Assembly: GCF_001279695.1 (NCBI RefSeq)
Contig: NZ_LGDD01000290.1
Location: 21,048-85,047 of the forward strand
Reading direction: 5' to 3'
DNA length: 64,000 bases
From: Streptomyces sp. WM6378
Lineage (GTDB): Bacteria > Actinomycetota > Actinomycetes > Streptomycetales > Streptomycetaceae
Shown here piece after piece: positions 53,627-61,359 of the stretch. The notes beneath the pieces were generated by a model, which was not told the DNA's origin, did not search any database, and saw nothing but the letters and a program-made list of their open reading frames with translations. Every line of letters starts with the position of its first letter. Position 1 is the stretch's first letter. Position numbers and translations under genes: made by a program.

Positions 53627-54373
53627 TCAGTCCTTGCGCGACAGCAGGGCGAGGGCGTCATCGATGGACAGCCATCCGGCGCGGACCGCGTCGAGGAGGG
53701 CGCCGATACCGAGCGGGGCGGCCCCCGGCACGCGCACGCCCATGGCGGCCGGCATGATCTCGGGGACGTGGTGCGGCGGTTCGGCCGCCGCGATGTGCGT
53801 CGCGAGCGCGCTGAGGTCGGGGTGGTCGTACAGCGTCCCGGCCGGCTCCCGCAGCCCGTAGATCCGGTTGACGGCGGCCACGAACTCCGAGGCGATGACG
53901 GAGTCGACGCCGAGCAGGCTGAAGGGGGTGTCGGTGCGGATCTCCCACGGGTCGCAGCCCAGGATGCGGGCGAGTTCCTCGCGCAGCAGCTCCGCCACCG
54001 GCGCGATGTCGGCGCTGTTCGGCTGGGCCGGCACCGGGCTCTGCGGCAGGGACCGGACGGGAGCGGGGCGCACGGACGCGGGCGCGCCGTGCGGGATCAC
54101 CGCGCGCGCCAGGTGACGGGCGAGGGCGGTCGGCGTGGGGTGGTCGAGCAGGACATCAGCCCGGACGTCGGTGCCGTAGTGGCTGTTGAGCGCCGCGACG
54201 AACTGGACGGACAGCATCGAGTCGAGGCCGAGCAGCCGGAAGGTCTCCGCCGGGTCGATGCGGTCCGGGGTGGTCCGCAGTACGTCGGCGAGCACCACGA
54301 CGAGTCCGGTCAGGAGCCGGTCGTGCGTGGCGTCGATGGTGGCCGTGCGTGCGAACAGGGTTTCTTCGTGCAT
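53627..54373 (-). CDS. Tandem acyl carrier protein (two ACPs)
   Basis: 248 aa with two ACP domains: the first with LLGLDSMLSVQFVAALN (Ser near 72), the second with LLGVDSVIASEFVAAVN (Ser near 164), joined by a Pro/Ala linker. A C-terminal helix (LGIGALLDAVRAGWLSIDDALALL) resembles the linker that precedes a KS in trans-AT PKSs, matching the start of the next protein. GGAG lies 8 nt before the ATG. It is the first gene of the ACP2-pseudoKS-PPTase-amidinohydrolase operon. No AT is present in the operon; loading must come from elsewhere. Confidence 0.9.
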   Translation of the reverse strand: MHEETLFARTATIDATHDRLLTGLVVVLADVLRTTPDRIDPAETFRLLGLDSMLSVQFVAALNSHYGTDVRADVLLDHPTPTALARHLARAVIPHGAPASVRPAPVRSLPQSPVPAQPNSADIAPVAELLREELARILGCDPWEIRTDTPFSLLGVDSVIASEFVAAVNRIYGLREPAGTLYDHPDLSALATHIAAAEPPHHVPEIMPAAMGVRVPGAAPLGIGALLDAVRAGWLSIDDALALLSRKD

Positions 54374-54465
54374 GAGTTGACTCCAAGGGTTCCGTTCCGC
54401 AGGCCGATGGTGAGGAAGCAGCGGTACGTCCCGCCTCGCGGGTGTCCGCCCGGCCACGCCGGTCC

Positions 54466-54483
54466 GTGTGAACTGTGTGAACT
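54466..54483 (-). repeat. Tandem 9-bp direct repeat upstream of tandem-ACP operon
   Basis: GTGTGAACT occurs twice in a row (AGTTCACAC twice on the coding strand), about 95 bp upstream of the tandem-ACP start. It could bind a repeat-recognising activator, although the 9-bp period is not the 11 bp usual for SARPs. Confidence 0.45.
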
Positions 54484-54562
54484 GTCCGTGTGGTCGGCCC
54501 TGTTGGGGGGGGTGGGTGTGGTGCTCGCCATCGTCACGGTTCCGGTCGCCCGGGCATGCCGG

Positions 54563-55348
54563 TCAGGCGACCCGGGCCAGGCGCCGGTCCTGGGCGCCGG
54601 CGATGAGCGGGGTGGGTTCACAGGCCTGGAGCATGGTCTGCTGGAGGCGGCGCAGTCCTGCCGAGGGCTCAAGACCCAGGTCGCGGACGAGGGTTTGGCG
54701 CAGCCGCTGGTACACGTTGAGCGCCTCGCTGCGGCGTCCTGAGCGGTACAGGGCCAGCATGAACTGGCCGTGCAGGGCTTCGTGTGTGCGGTATCGGCTG
54801 ACCAGCACGGTCAGCTCACCCAGCAGTTCACGGTGGCGGCCCAGACGGAGGTCGGCCTCGATCCGCTGATACAGCGCGCACAGCCGCGCCTCCTCCAGCC
54901 GGCACACCTCCACCTCCAGCTGCGCACCCGCACGCACGTCTGCCAGCGCCGACCCGCTCCACAGCGCCAACGCCTCGCGCAGCCAGCGGGAGGCTCCGGC
55001 GAAGTCATCGGCGTCCATGGCCCGGTAGCCCATGCCCGCAAGCCGGTCGAACTCGCGCACATCGCTGGAACCGCCACCGCCGCGCAGCACGTACCCGCCC
55101 GGCGCGGTCACCAGCACATCCTTCGCCGACACCACACCGTCCACGCCCTGCGGACCGGCACCCGACTCCAGAGCCGCGCCAATCAACTCACGCAACTGCA
55201 ACACATACGTCTGCAACGTCGTCCGCGCCGACCGCGGCGGACGCTCCCCCCACAACTCCTCAACCAACAACCCAACCGGCGGCGCCGACGGCATCACACC
55301 CACACCATTCACCCTCACACCCAACGGACCCAGAACATCGATATCCAC
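54563..55348 (-). CDS. SARP-family regulator with truncated DNA-binding domain
   Basis: 261 aa. It starts VDIDVLGPLGVRVNGVGVMPSAP and jumps straight to PVGLLVEELWGERPPRS, missing about 20 residues that in other SARPs (for example KPRQLLALFAFYPGRIVPV in the gene at 60228) form the first helix of the winged-helix domain. The rest, including the activation domain (LHGQFMLALYRSGRRSEALNVYQRLR), is complete and in frame. GTG at 55348 is preferred (AGGGGATACGGC before it) over ATG at 55363. It is nearly a copy of the partial gene at 63262-64000, including the deletion. It may be unable to bind DNA alone, or act as a modulator. Confidence 0.85.
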   Translation of the reverse strand: MDIDVLGPLGVRVNGVGVMPSAPPVGLLVEELWGERPPRSARTTLQTYVLQLRELIGAALESGAGPQGVDGVVSAKDVLVTAPGGYVLRGGGGSSDVREFDRLAGMGYRAMDADDFAGASRWLREALALWSGSALADVRAGAQLEVEVCRLEEARLCALYQRIEADLRLGRHRELLGELTVLVSRYRTHEALHGQFMLALYRSGRRSEALNVYQRLRQTLVRDLGLEPSAGLRRLQQTMLQACEPTPLIAGAQDRRLARVA

Positions 55349-55934
55349 GCCGTATCCCCTCATCGTGTGTGCTGCCCGAAACGACGAGGTCGATCCGGGA
55401 GCTGCGGGCAGACCGGGTTCTCGACGAACGCTTCGAGTTCTAAACGGGATGGTCGGTTCGTCAATACCAAACCATACTCGCTGTTTTAGAAGAATGCCAT
55501 GCGGACCTCAAGCGCCCCTAGAAAGATTCAAGTGGCAGATGCTGGGGTGCGAGTAGCTACAACTGCCCCTAAAAAGGGCATCTCTCGCCGATGAGCCGAC
55601 AGACCGGATGCCCTGTTTAGGGCGCGTGATGCACCGCCCGCGCGATTCGTAACGACTTCATCGGGCGATCGACCCTTACGAAATGAGCACAGAACCGGCA
55701 CTGCGGTCTTGTTTCGGGACGCGGGACAGCCCCGCTCAGGCCGGGCGGATGGTCACCGGCCGGGTGGGCCCTCGGAGGTGCCCACATACGTCAACGCGCC
55801 CGCCCGCGTCGGGGGTGACGGCGGGCGGGCGCGGACAGGGGGGGACATGCACGGCACACTCTAGGCAAGGGGCGGTTCCGAGTCCCTCGCGCCGTACGGA
55901 ACGTCGAGTTCAGCTGTGGCGGTCTTCCGCCACC
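55349..55934. other. Long gap upstream of truncated SARP gene
   Basis: About 590 bp without a supported gene. The part at 55430-55680 is clearly poorer in GC than its surroundings and holds two short look-alike hairpins (GCCC-CTAAAAA-GGGC near 55563 and GCCCTGTTTAGGGC near 55608) and two TCAAG heptamers about 20 bp apart near 55508-55535. A terminator-like hairpin lies at 55795-55833. It is probably the SARP promoter region plus the end of the upstream operon. Confidence 0.5.
55795..55833 (-). terminator. Terminator-like hairpin downstream of the 99-aa protein gene
   Basis: CGCGCCCGCCCGCGTC pairs with GACGGCGGGCGGGCGCG with one bulged base around a 6-nt loop, about 100 bp after the stop at 55935 on the minus strand. 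Confidence 0.6.
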
Positions 55935-56234
55935 TCACGCCGCCTCTCCGTGCCGGCGGTCGTCCCGCTGGTTCTGGTGGGCGGCGTACTCGGCGACGAA
56001 GGCGGCGAGCCATCGCACACCGCCGTCCGATCCGACGGCCGCGACCGGCCCGCTGTGACCGAGCCCCCGCGACAGCGTGTGGTGCGCCTTCAGCGCGGCG
56101 GCCACCAACTCGCCCTGCGGGCGGTGGGCATGGTCCGCGTCCCCGCAGGCCATCGCCAGCGCCTCGGCCCAGGCCCGCGAGACGATCTCGTCCTTGCGCA
56201 GGGGCGTTACCGGGTTCGGTTCGGAGTTCTGCAT
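55935..56234 (-). CDS. Hypothetical 99 aa protein
   Basis: Strong GAGGAGGC ribosome site before the ATG. The product (MQNSEPNPVTPLRKDEIVSR..., LAMACGDADHAHRPQGELVAAALKAHHTL..., VRWLAAFVAEYAAHQNQR) is soluble, mostly helical, rich in Ala and His, and without membrane segments or signal. I recognise no family. It lies 82 bp after the condensation-protein gene on the same strand and is probably its operon partner. Confidence 0.65.
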   Translation of the reverse strand: MQNSEPNPVTPLRKDEIVSRAWAEALAMACGDADHAHRPQGELVAAALKAHHTLSRGLGHSGPVAAVGSDGGVRWLAAFVAEYAAHQNQRDDRRHGEAA

Positions 56235-56316
56235 GGCTGCCTCCTCGGCATCTCGCTGCTCTCGGTTCAGGTATTTCCCCGGTGTCGTACGGTGCGTGGG
56301 GTGTGCGATGGGCGGG

Positions 56317-58374
56317 TCAGCGTCGGCGTCCGACGGCCGACGCGAGCCTGCGGGCCAGATCATCGGGCGCGGTGCCGGCCGCGTCGAGGACGACGGCGAG
56401 CGGCCGATGCCCCTGAGCCGCGGCGAGGTGGGCGATGGCACAGGCGGCGACGCCGTCGCCCGAGAACCCGGCGAGGGCCAGCCCGCCGCCGGGCCGGACG
56501 CGGGAGCCGAGCACGTCGTACGCGGCACACGCGCCGGCCACGGCCTGGGGGCCGCCCACCGGGACGGGGCCGAGCAGGAGGAGTTCCTCGGGCCCCGGGT
56601 AAGCGCGGGCGAGCTGGTCGTAGAACGTGCGTGAGATGCCCGGCGCCCGGAGCAGGCCGACGGTGCCGGCGTCCGGGTGGGCACGGCGGCGCAGCACGGT
56701 CGGCGGGACGCCGCTCCCCTCGGGCTCGACCGGCTCCAAAGGCACCGCGGCGCCCTCGCCCATGCCGGACAGCAGGGTGAGGACCTCGCCGACGGTGGTG
56801 AACTCTCCTGCCTCACGCGGGAGTTCGCGCAGCAGCAGCGCCGCATGGGCGAGCAGGTCGGTGATCTCCGAGAGCCGCAGCTGGTTGTAGGAGGCGGTGA
56901 GGACCAGGCGACCGACCCCGTCGTGATGGGCGATCAGCGTGACCGGGAAGGCGGTGCGGGCCCCGAGGGTCTGGGGCGGCTCCACCTCGATGCCGTACGT
57001 GACGAGTTCGGCCTCCAGCTCGGCCAGGCCGTGTGGCTGTGCCTCGAAGGTGAGCAGGGTGTCGGCGGGCGGGCTCGGCGGGCGGGTCCAGGCGTTGACC
57101 TGACCCGCCGACACCCACTCGTAGGCGGCCTGGTCCAGGCAGCGGTCGCGCAGGTCGGCCATCAGCTGGGGCACCGTGGCGGCCGGGTCGACGAGCACGG
57201 ACTGCGGCAGCGGACCGGCCAGGGCGCCGGGGGTGCGCTCCACCCCTTCGAAGAGGATGCCCCGACCCGCCGCGGTGGTCGCGAAACGCACCCGTGACGG
57301 CCCTTCGGCCCGGCCCGCGCGGTACAGCAGCAGGGCCCACACGGCTTGCAGGGCGGTGGACTCGCTACCGCCCCAGACGGCGGCCCAGTCGGTGAGCCGC
57401 GCGGTCTCCGCCTCGGTCAGCCGGAGCCTGGACCGGCCCTCGGCGTGGCTGCCGGTTTCCGTGAAGAGCGGCGGAACCGACCGGACGTCGCCGGTGTCGG
57501 CGCTGGTGAAGAAGTCCTGGGCGGCCGTGGTGTCCTGGGTGGCGAGCCAGGCCGCGTAGTCGGTCATGTCCGGTCGGCGCTCCCCGCCGGGCAGTTCTCC
57601 GTCGGCGAGGTAGGCGCGGTAGAACTCGCGGAGCAGGAGCCGCACGGACCAGCTGTCGAGCAGCGCGTGGTGGTAGGTGAGCAGCACCCGGGCGGGCGGC
57701 GCGGACGGGCTCGCCGGGCCGCCGCCGAGCAGGGTGACGCGCAGCGGGGCCGGGCGGCGCGGGTCGATGCCGCGGCGCCGGTCGGCCGCGACGAGGGAGG
57801 GCCACTCGACACTGCCGCGCGACAGCCGTACGACCTCGGGCTCGGCCTGGTCGTGCACGACCAGGCCGGGTTCGCCCTGGTCGTCGAACGCGGTGCGCAG
57901 CACGGACTCGCGGGCGAACACCGAGCGCCAGGCCGCGGTGAACCGCGCGACGTCGAGGGGCCCGTGCCAGTCCCAGGCGGCCTGTTCGACCTGGCGGCCG
58001 AGGCCGGGGTGGGCGTCGGCGTCCGCGAGCAGTTCGCGCTGCCTGGGCGTCGCGGCCAGCTGGCGGGTCATGAAGGAGCCGCGTCCGCCGTGGGTGAGCA
58101 GGTCGGCGAGGGCCCCGAGGGGAAACGCGGTCGGCTCGCCGTCCGCCCCGTCCTTGAAGCGCACGGTGTGGCGGCCGCGCCCCCGGCTCCGGAGGTCGGC
58201 CGTCCAGGCGGGCGTGCCCGGGTGACGTGCGGCGATGCTGTCGAGCGCGGCCTCGACGCGGGTGGTCTCGATCGGCCCGCGCAGCTCCAGTACGGGCGGC
58301 GCGCTGCGGCCGAGCTCCACGACGACGGTGATCGGCTCGTCCTGCGGCAGACGTGCGAAGCGGCTAGTGGTCAT
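56317..58374 (-). CDS. Free-standing condensation-domain protein with truncated TE-like C-terminus
   Basis: 685 aa. Residues about 90-540 form an NRPS condensation domain: ATPRQRELLADADAHPGLG at the start, the catalytic motif TYHHALLDSWS (HHxxxD intact, usual final Gly is Ser), and LTFEAQPHGL later. The first 90 residues (ITVVVELGRSAPPVLELRGPIE) are of unknown type. The last 130 look like the start of a type I TE (LLLLGPVPVGGPQAV..., LALAGFSGDGVAACAIAH with GxSxG-like Ser, LAVVLDAAG) but end before the catalytic His. No A domain or PCP is attached; possible partners are the tandem ACP or the discrete PCPs. The start at 58374 has no good ribosome site, so it is uncertain. Confidence 0.8.
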   Translation of the reverse strand: MTTSRFARLPQDEPITVVVELGRSAPPVLELRGPIETTRVEAALDSIAARHPGTPAWTADLRSRGRGRHTVRFKDGADGEPTAFPLGALADLLTHGGRGSFMTRQLAATPRQRELLADADAHPGLGRQVEQAAWDWHGPLDVARFTAAWRSVFARESVLRTAFDDQGEPGLVVHDQAEPEVVRLSRGSVEWPSLVAADRRRGIDPRRPAPLRVTLLGGGPASPSAPPARVLLTYHHALLDSWSVRLLLREFYRAYLADGELPGGERRPDMTDYAAWLATQDTTAAQDFFTSADTGDVRSVPPLFTETGSHAEGRSRLRLTEAETARLTDWAAVWGGSESTALQAVWALLLYRAGRAEGPSRVRFATTAAGRGILFEGVERTPGALAGPLPQSVLVDPAATVPQLMADLRDRCLDQAAYEWVSAGQVNAWTRPPSPPADTLLTFEAQPHGLAELEAELVTYGIEVEPPQTLGARTAFPVTLIAHHDGVGRLVLTASYNQLRLSEITDLLAHAALLLRELPREAGEFTTVGEVLTLLSGMGEGAAVPLEPVEPEGSGVPPTVLRRRAHPDAGTVGLLRAPGISRTFYDQLARAYPGPEELLLLGPVPVGGPQAVAGACAAYDVLGSRVRPGGGLALAGFSGDGVAACAIAHLAAAQGHRPLAVVLDAAGTAPDDLARRLASAVGRRR

Positions 58375-58460
58375 CGGCAGTCCGGGGCACGCGCCGACGA
58401 AGCCCCCTCCCCTTCCTGAAGAAGCGCTGTTCAAGCATGCAGAAGGCTCGCCACAAAACT

Positions 58461-58478
58461 CTGACACAGCCCTGACAT
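58461..58478 (-). promoter_or_regulatory. SARP-type direct heptamer repeat upstream of condensation-protein gene
   Basis: CTGACAC and CTGACAT start 11 bp apart (TGTCAGG/TGTCAGA on the coding strand), the classical SARP spacing, 87 bp upstream of the condensation-protein start. The site is found by eye. Confidence 0.45.
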
Positions 58479-58523
58479 TCGGCTCGATCGGGCCGTGCGG
58501 CCGGGCGAAGGAGCGCCGGTCGG

Positions 58524-58985
58524 TCACGCGAGGTCGTCGCGGGTCACCCGGCGGTGCGCGGTGCGCCACTTGCCGCGCGTGCGGACCAGGGTGTCCTCCA
58601 TGACGCACACGTACAGGACCTTGGAGCTGCCGCCGCTCGGCGTGGCGTACACCAGGGCCGAGCAGCGGGTGCGCAGCGACCCGTCCGCCTGGGGCTGTAC
58701 GTCGAGCATGCCGACCCAGTGGTTGAGGCGGTTGCCCGCCCGCCGCTGGCGTGCCGCGCCGGCCCGCACGTAGCGGGCGAGCCCGACGCGGGCCCGCACC
58801 GGCTCGGCCAGGGAGGGCAGTTCGAAGACGGCGTCCTCGGTGAAGGTGCCCGCCCAGCGCTCGGAGTCGTGCGCGTCCAGTATCTGCATCTGGTGCGCGT
58901 AGAACTGCTGCACCTCGGCGTACAGGGCGGCGAACTTCTGGCTCTCAAGGGTGCGTTCGGCGGTGTCCACCAACTCGACGGTCAT
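58524..58985 (-). CDS. SnoaL-like/NTF2-fold protein
   Basis: 153 aa single-domain protein of the NTF2 superfamily (FYAHQMQILDAHDSERWAGTFTEDAVFELP, then RARVGLARYVRAG and NRLNHWVGMLDV), similar to SnoaL-like cyclases and to ring-hydroxylating dioxygenase small subunits. These families act as cyclases, dehydratases or hydroxylases in aromatic polyketide pathways. The gene is divergent from the aromatase/cyclase gene. The Asp/His pattern does not fix the reaction. Confidence 0.8.
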   Translation of the reverse strand: MTVELVDTAERTLESQKFAALYAEVQQFYAHQMQILDAHDSERWAGTFTEDAVFELPSLAEPVRARVGLARYVRAGAARQRRAGNRLNHWVGMLDVQPQADGSLRTRCSALVYATPSGGSSKVLYVCVMEDTLVRTRGKWRTAHRRVTRDDLA

Positions 58986-59120
58986 GATCTGGGTCTCCGC
59001 TTCCGTCCGTGCCTATGGGTTCCGTGCCTATGGGTGGTGAGGGACGCCGAGCGGGCCCCGGCGCACGTCGGGGGTCCGCACTCGGTACAGGCAGTGTCTC
59101 GGGCGCGGGTTGAGCTTCCT

Positions 59121-59138
59121 TCAAATACCCCTCAAGCG
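59121..59138 (+). promoter_or_regulatory. SARP-type direct heptamer repeat upstream of aromatase/cyclase gene
   Basis: TCAAATA and TCAAGCG start exactly 11 bp apart, about 75 bp upstream of the aromatase start and within the divergent SnoaL/aromatase promoter region (58986-59211). The TCAA heptamer form matches SARP operators of the ActII-ORF4/DnrI kind. Confidence 0.5.
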
Positions 59139-59211
59139 CCGCCGTCGAAGGTGGAGGGCATGGGGTCACGACAGCAAGCCGATCCGTCCCCGACCACCCA
59201 GGGAGTCTGTG

Positions 59212-60195
59212 ATGTTTGGTGAGCGTGTGCACCGTACGCGGCACTCGGCCGAGGTGGCCGCGCCGGCCGGAGCGGTCTACGCCCTGCTCGCGGACGCCGA
59301 GCGCAGGCCGCTGTACTGCCCGCCCGTGCTGCACGTCGAGCGCCTCGACTTCGACGGGCCCCGGGAGCGGCTGCGCTCGTGGGAGAGCGCGGCGGGTGAC
59401 ATCAGGTCCTCGATCTCGGCGCGGGTGCGCCACCCGCACGAGCGGCGCATCGAGTTCGTCCAGCTGAGGCACGAGGCGCCGGTCGAGTCGATGGCCGGCG
59501 AGTGGACCGTCGAGGAGACCGCGGGCGGGCGCAGTGTGGTGACGGTGCGCCACGAGTTCACGGTCGTCGGCGACCACCCGGACGACGTGGCCTGGGTCGG
59601 CCTCGTCACCGACGACAACGCCCGGGCCGAGCTGGAGAGTCTGCGCCGGGTCGCCGAGAGCGGGATCGGGCTCGACGACCTGGTGCTGTCGTTCGAGGAG
59701 TCGGTGCGGGTGGACGGGCCGGGCGAGCTGGTCTACGACTTCCTGTACCGGGCGGCGGACTGGCCCGGGCTCGTGCCGCACGTGCCGCGCCTCGAACTGG
59801 CCGAGTCCTCCCCCGGACTGCAGGTCCTGGACTACGACGTACGACTGCCCGACGGGGCGGTGCGCACGGGCGGCTCGGTCCGGCTGTGCTTCCCGCACGC
59901 CGGGCGGATCGTCCACAAGCAGACCACGCCCGCGGTGCCGGCGGCGGCCGCGCACATCGGTGAGTGGTCGGTGCTGCCCGACGAACACGGGGTGCGCGTG
60001 GTCGCCCAGCACTCGGTGCTGCTCGACGAGAACGCGGTGGGGGACCTGCCGTCCGGCGTCGGGCAGGCCCGGCTCGGTCTGCGGGAGGACATCGGGCGCA
60101 TCTCGCTCGACACCCTCGAACTGGCCAAGCGGCACGCGGAGTCGGCGGTGCGGGCGCTGCCGCGCCGGCCCGCGCTGACCGGGGAACCGATCTAG
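59212..60195 (+). CDS. Didomain aromatase/cyclase (SRPBCC fold)
   Basis: 327 aa with two START/Bet v1-like halves: residues 1-155 (HRTRHSAEVAAPAGAVYALLADAERRPLY...) and 156-320 (VDGPGELVYDFLYRAADWPGLVPHVPRLEL...). This is the layout of type II PKS aromatase/cyclases that fold and dehydrate the first ring. GGGAGTCTGTG precedes the ATG. No minimal type II PKS (KS-alpha/beta) is in the window, so its substrate is unclear. It may belong to genes beyond the right edge, or act on a product of the tandem-ACP system. Confidence 0.9.
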   Translation: MFGERVHRTRHSAEVAAPAGAVYALLADAERRPLYCPPVLHVERLDFDGPRERLRSWESAAGDIRSSISARVRHPHERRIEFVQLRHEAPVESMAGEWTVEETAGGRSVVTVRHEFTVVGDHPDDVAWVGLVTDDNARAELESLRRVAESGIGLDDLVLSFEESVRVDGPGELVYDFLYRAADWPGLVPHVPRLELAESSPGLQVLDYDVRLPDGAVRTGGSVRLCFPHAGRIVHKQTTPAVPAAAAHIGEWSVLPDEHGVRVVAQHSVLLDENAVGDLPSGVGQARLGLREDIGRISLDTLELAKRHAESAVRALPRRPALTGEPI

Positions 60196-60227
60196 GCCAT
60201 GGGGTGGCGCCCGCACCGCCGTGGCCG

Positions 60228-61049
60228 TCAGGCGGCGTAGAGGTCGAAGGTCGAGGCGCGCCGCTCGCCCGCCATCACGTCGAGCGCGGGGTCGACGGTG
60301 AGCATCATCTGGTGCAGCCGCTGGAGCTGCGGGGAGGGTTCCACGCCGAGCTCGTCGATGAGCCGCTTGCGCAGTCTGCGGTACACATCGAGCGCGGTCG
60401 CCTGCCGTCCGGAGCGGTACAGGGCGACCATCGCCTGGGAGTGCAGCCCCTCGTGCTGGGGGTGACGGGCAATCAGATCTGTGAGTTCGGCGATGAGTTC
60501 GGCGTGCCGGCCCAGCCTCAGATCGGCGTCGATGCGGCGCTCGACGGTGCCCAGGCGGGACTCCTTCAGGCGCATGATCTCGATGGAGAGGATCGAGCCG
60601 GCCCGTACGTCGACGAGGGGCGGTCCGTTCCACATGTCGAGGGCGTTTCTGAGGAGCGCGGCGGCCTGGCCGTCCTCGCCTTCCTCGAAGGCCCGCTGGC
60701 CGCCCGCGACGAGCTGCTCGTAGCGGTGCAGGTCGACGGACTCGGCGGGGATCTGCAGGACGTAGGCGCCGTGCCGGGTGGCGAGGACCTCCTTGGCGTT
60801 ACCGGGGGCGTCGGGGCCCATGGCGGTGCCGAGGTGACGGCGGAGCTGGAGGACGTACGTCTGCAGCGTGGTCAGGGCGCTCTGCGGCATGTCGGCGCCC
60901 CACAGCTCCTCCATGAGCGTGGCCACCGGCACGATGCGCCCCGGGTAGAACGCGAACAGGGCGAGGAGCTGACGCGGCTTGCTCGCGGTGGGCACGATCG
61001 AGACTCCGTTGACGGAGGCGCTCAGTGGCCCCAGAACCTGAATCTCCAC
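60228..61049 (-). CDS. SARP-family transcriptional activator
   Basis: 273 aa small SARP with complete winged-helix domain (VEIQVLGPLSASVNGVSIV, SKPRQLLALFAFYPGRIVPVATLMEELWG, ALTTLQTYVLQLRRHLG) and activation domain (EGLHSQAMVALYRSGRQATALDVYRRLR). GTG at 61049 is preferred because GAGAGGAAACC lies just before it and SARPs typically begin with this VEIQVLGPL sequence. It is convergent with the aromatase gene, so it is a good candidate for the regulator that reads the heptamer repeats at 58461 and 59121. Confidence 0.93.
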   Translation of the reverse strand: MEIQVLGPLSASVNGVSIVPTASKPRQLLALFAFYPGRIVPVATLMEELWGADMPQSALTTLQTYVLQLRRHLGTAMGPDAPGNAKEVLATRHGAYVLQIPAESVDLHRYEQLVAGGQRAFEEGEDGQAAALLRNALDMWNGPPLVDVRAGSILSIEIMRLKESRLGTVERRIDADLRLGRHAELIAELTDLIARHPQHEGLHSQAMVALYRSGRQATALDVYRRLRKRLIDELGVEPSPQLQRLHQMMLTVDPALDVMAGERRASTFDLYAA

Positions 61050-61359
61050 GGTTTCCTCTCGTACCCCATCGAGTGGCGGCCGTGCCTGTTGACCCATCGA
61101 GTGGCGGCCTTGGTCCTCGGCACGCTAGACCTGTTCCCGGCCACCGCACCCGTTGCTGGATCCGTCCTCAAGTGGCCCTGTACAGGCGGTGGTTGGGGTC
61201 AATCCGCCTCGACTTGAGGATGCGTGCAGAGCGGTTCGAGGCCCACTCGCGGGAGCGCTCGCCACGGCCGGGACGCGGTTAGGGTGCCAACTCCCTGCGC
61301 CGTTCCGGGACCGCTGGTCACCGGGCCGGACGCCAGAGCGTCTCGTCGATGGAGTCTCC
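61050..61359. other. Divergent control region
   Basis: 310 bp between the SARP (minus) and thioesterase (plus) genes. It contains CCTCAAGT near 61168 and its inverse ACTTGAGG near 61212, a wide inverted repeat; no heptamer repeat with 11-bp spacing was found by eye. Confidence 0.5.

Noticed and set aside
54428..54443. GTCCCGCCTCGCGGGT as a further copy of the cluster palindrome
   Set aside because: The centre is CCTCGCGG, not CGCCGGCG; it is a separate short hairpin.
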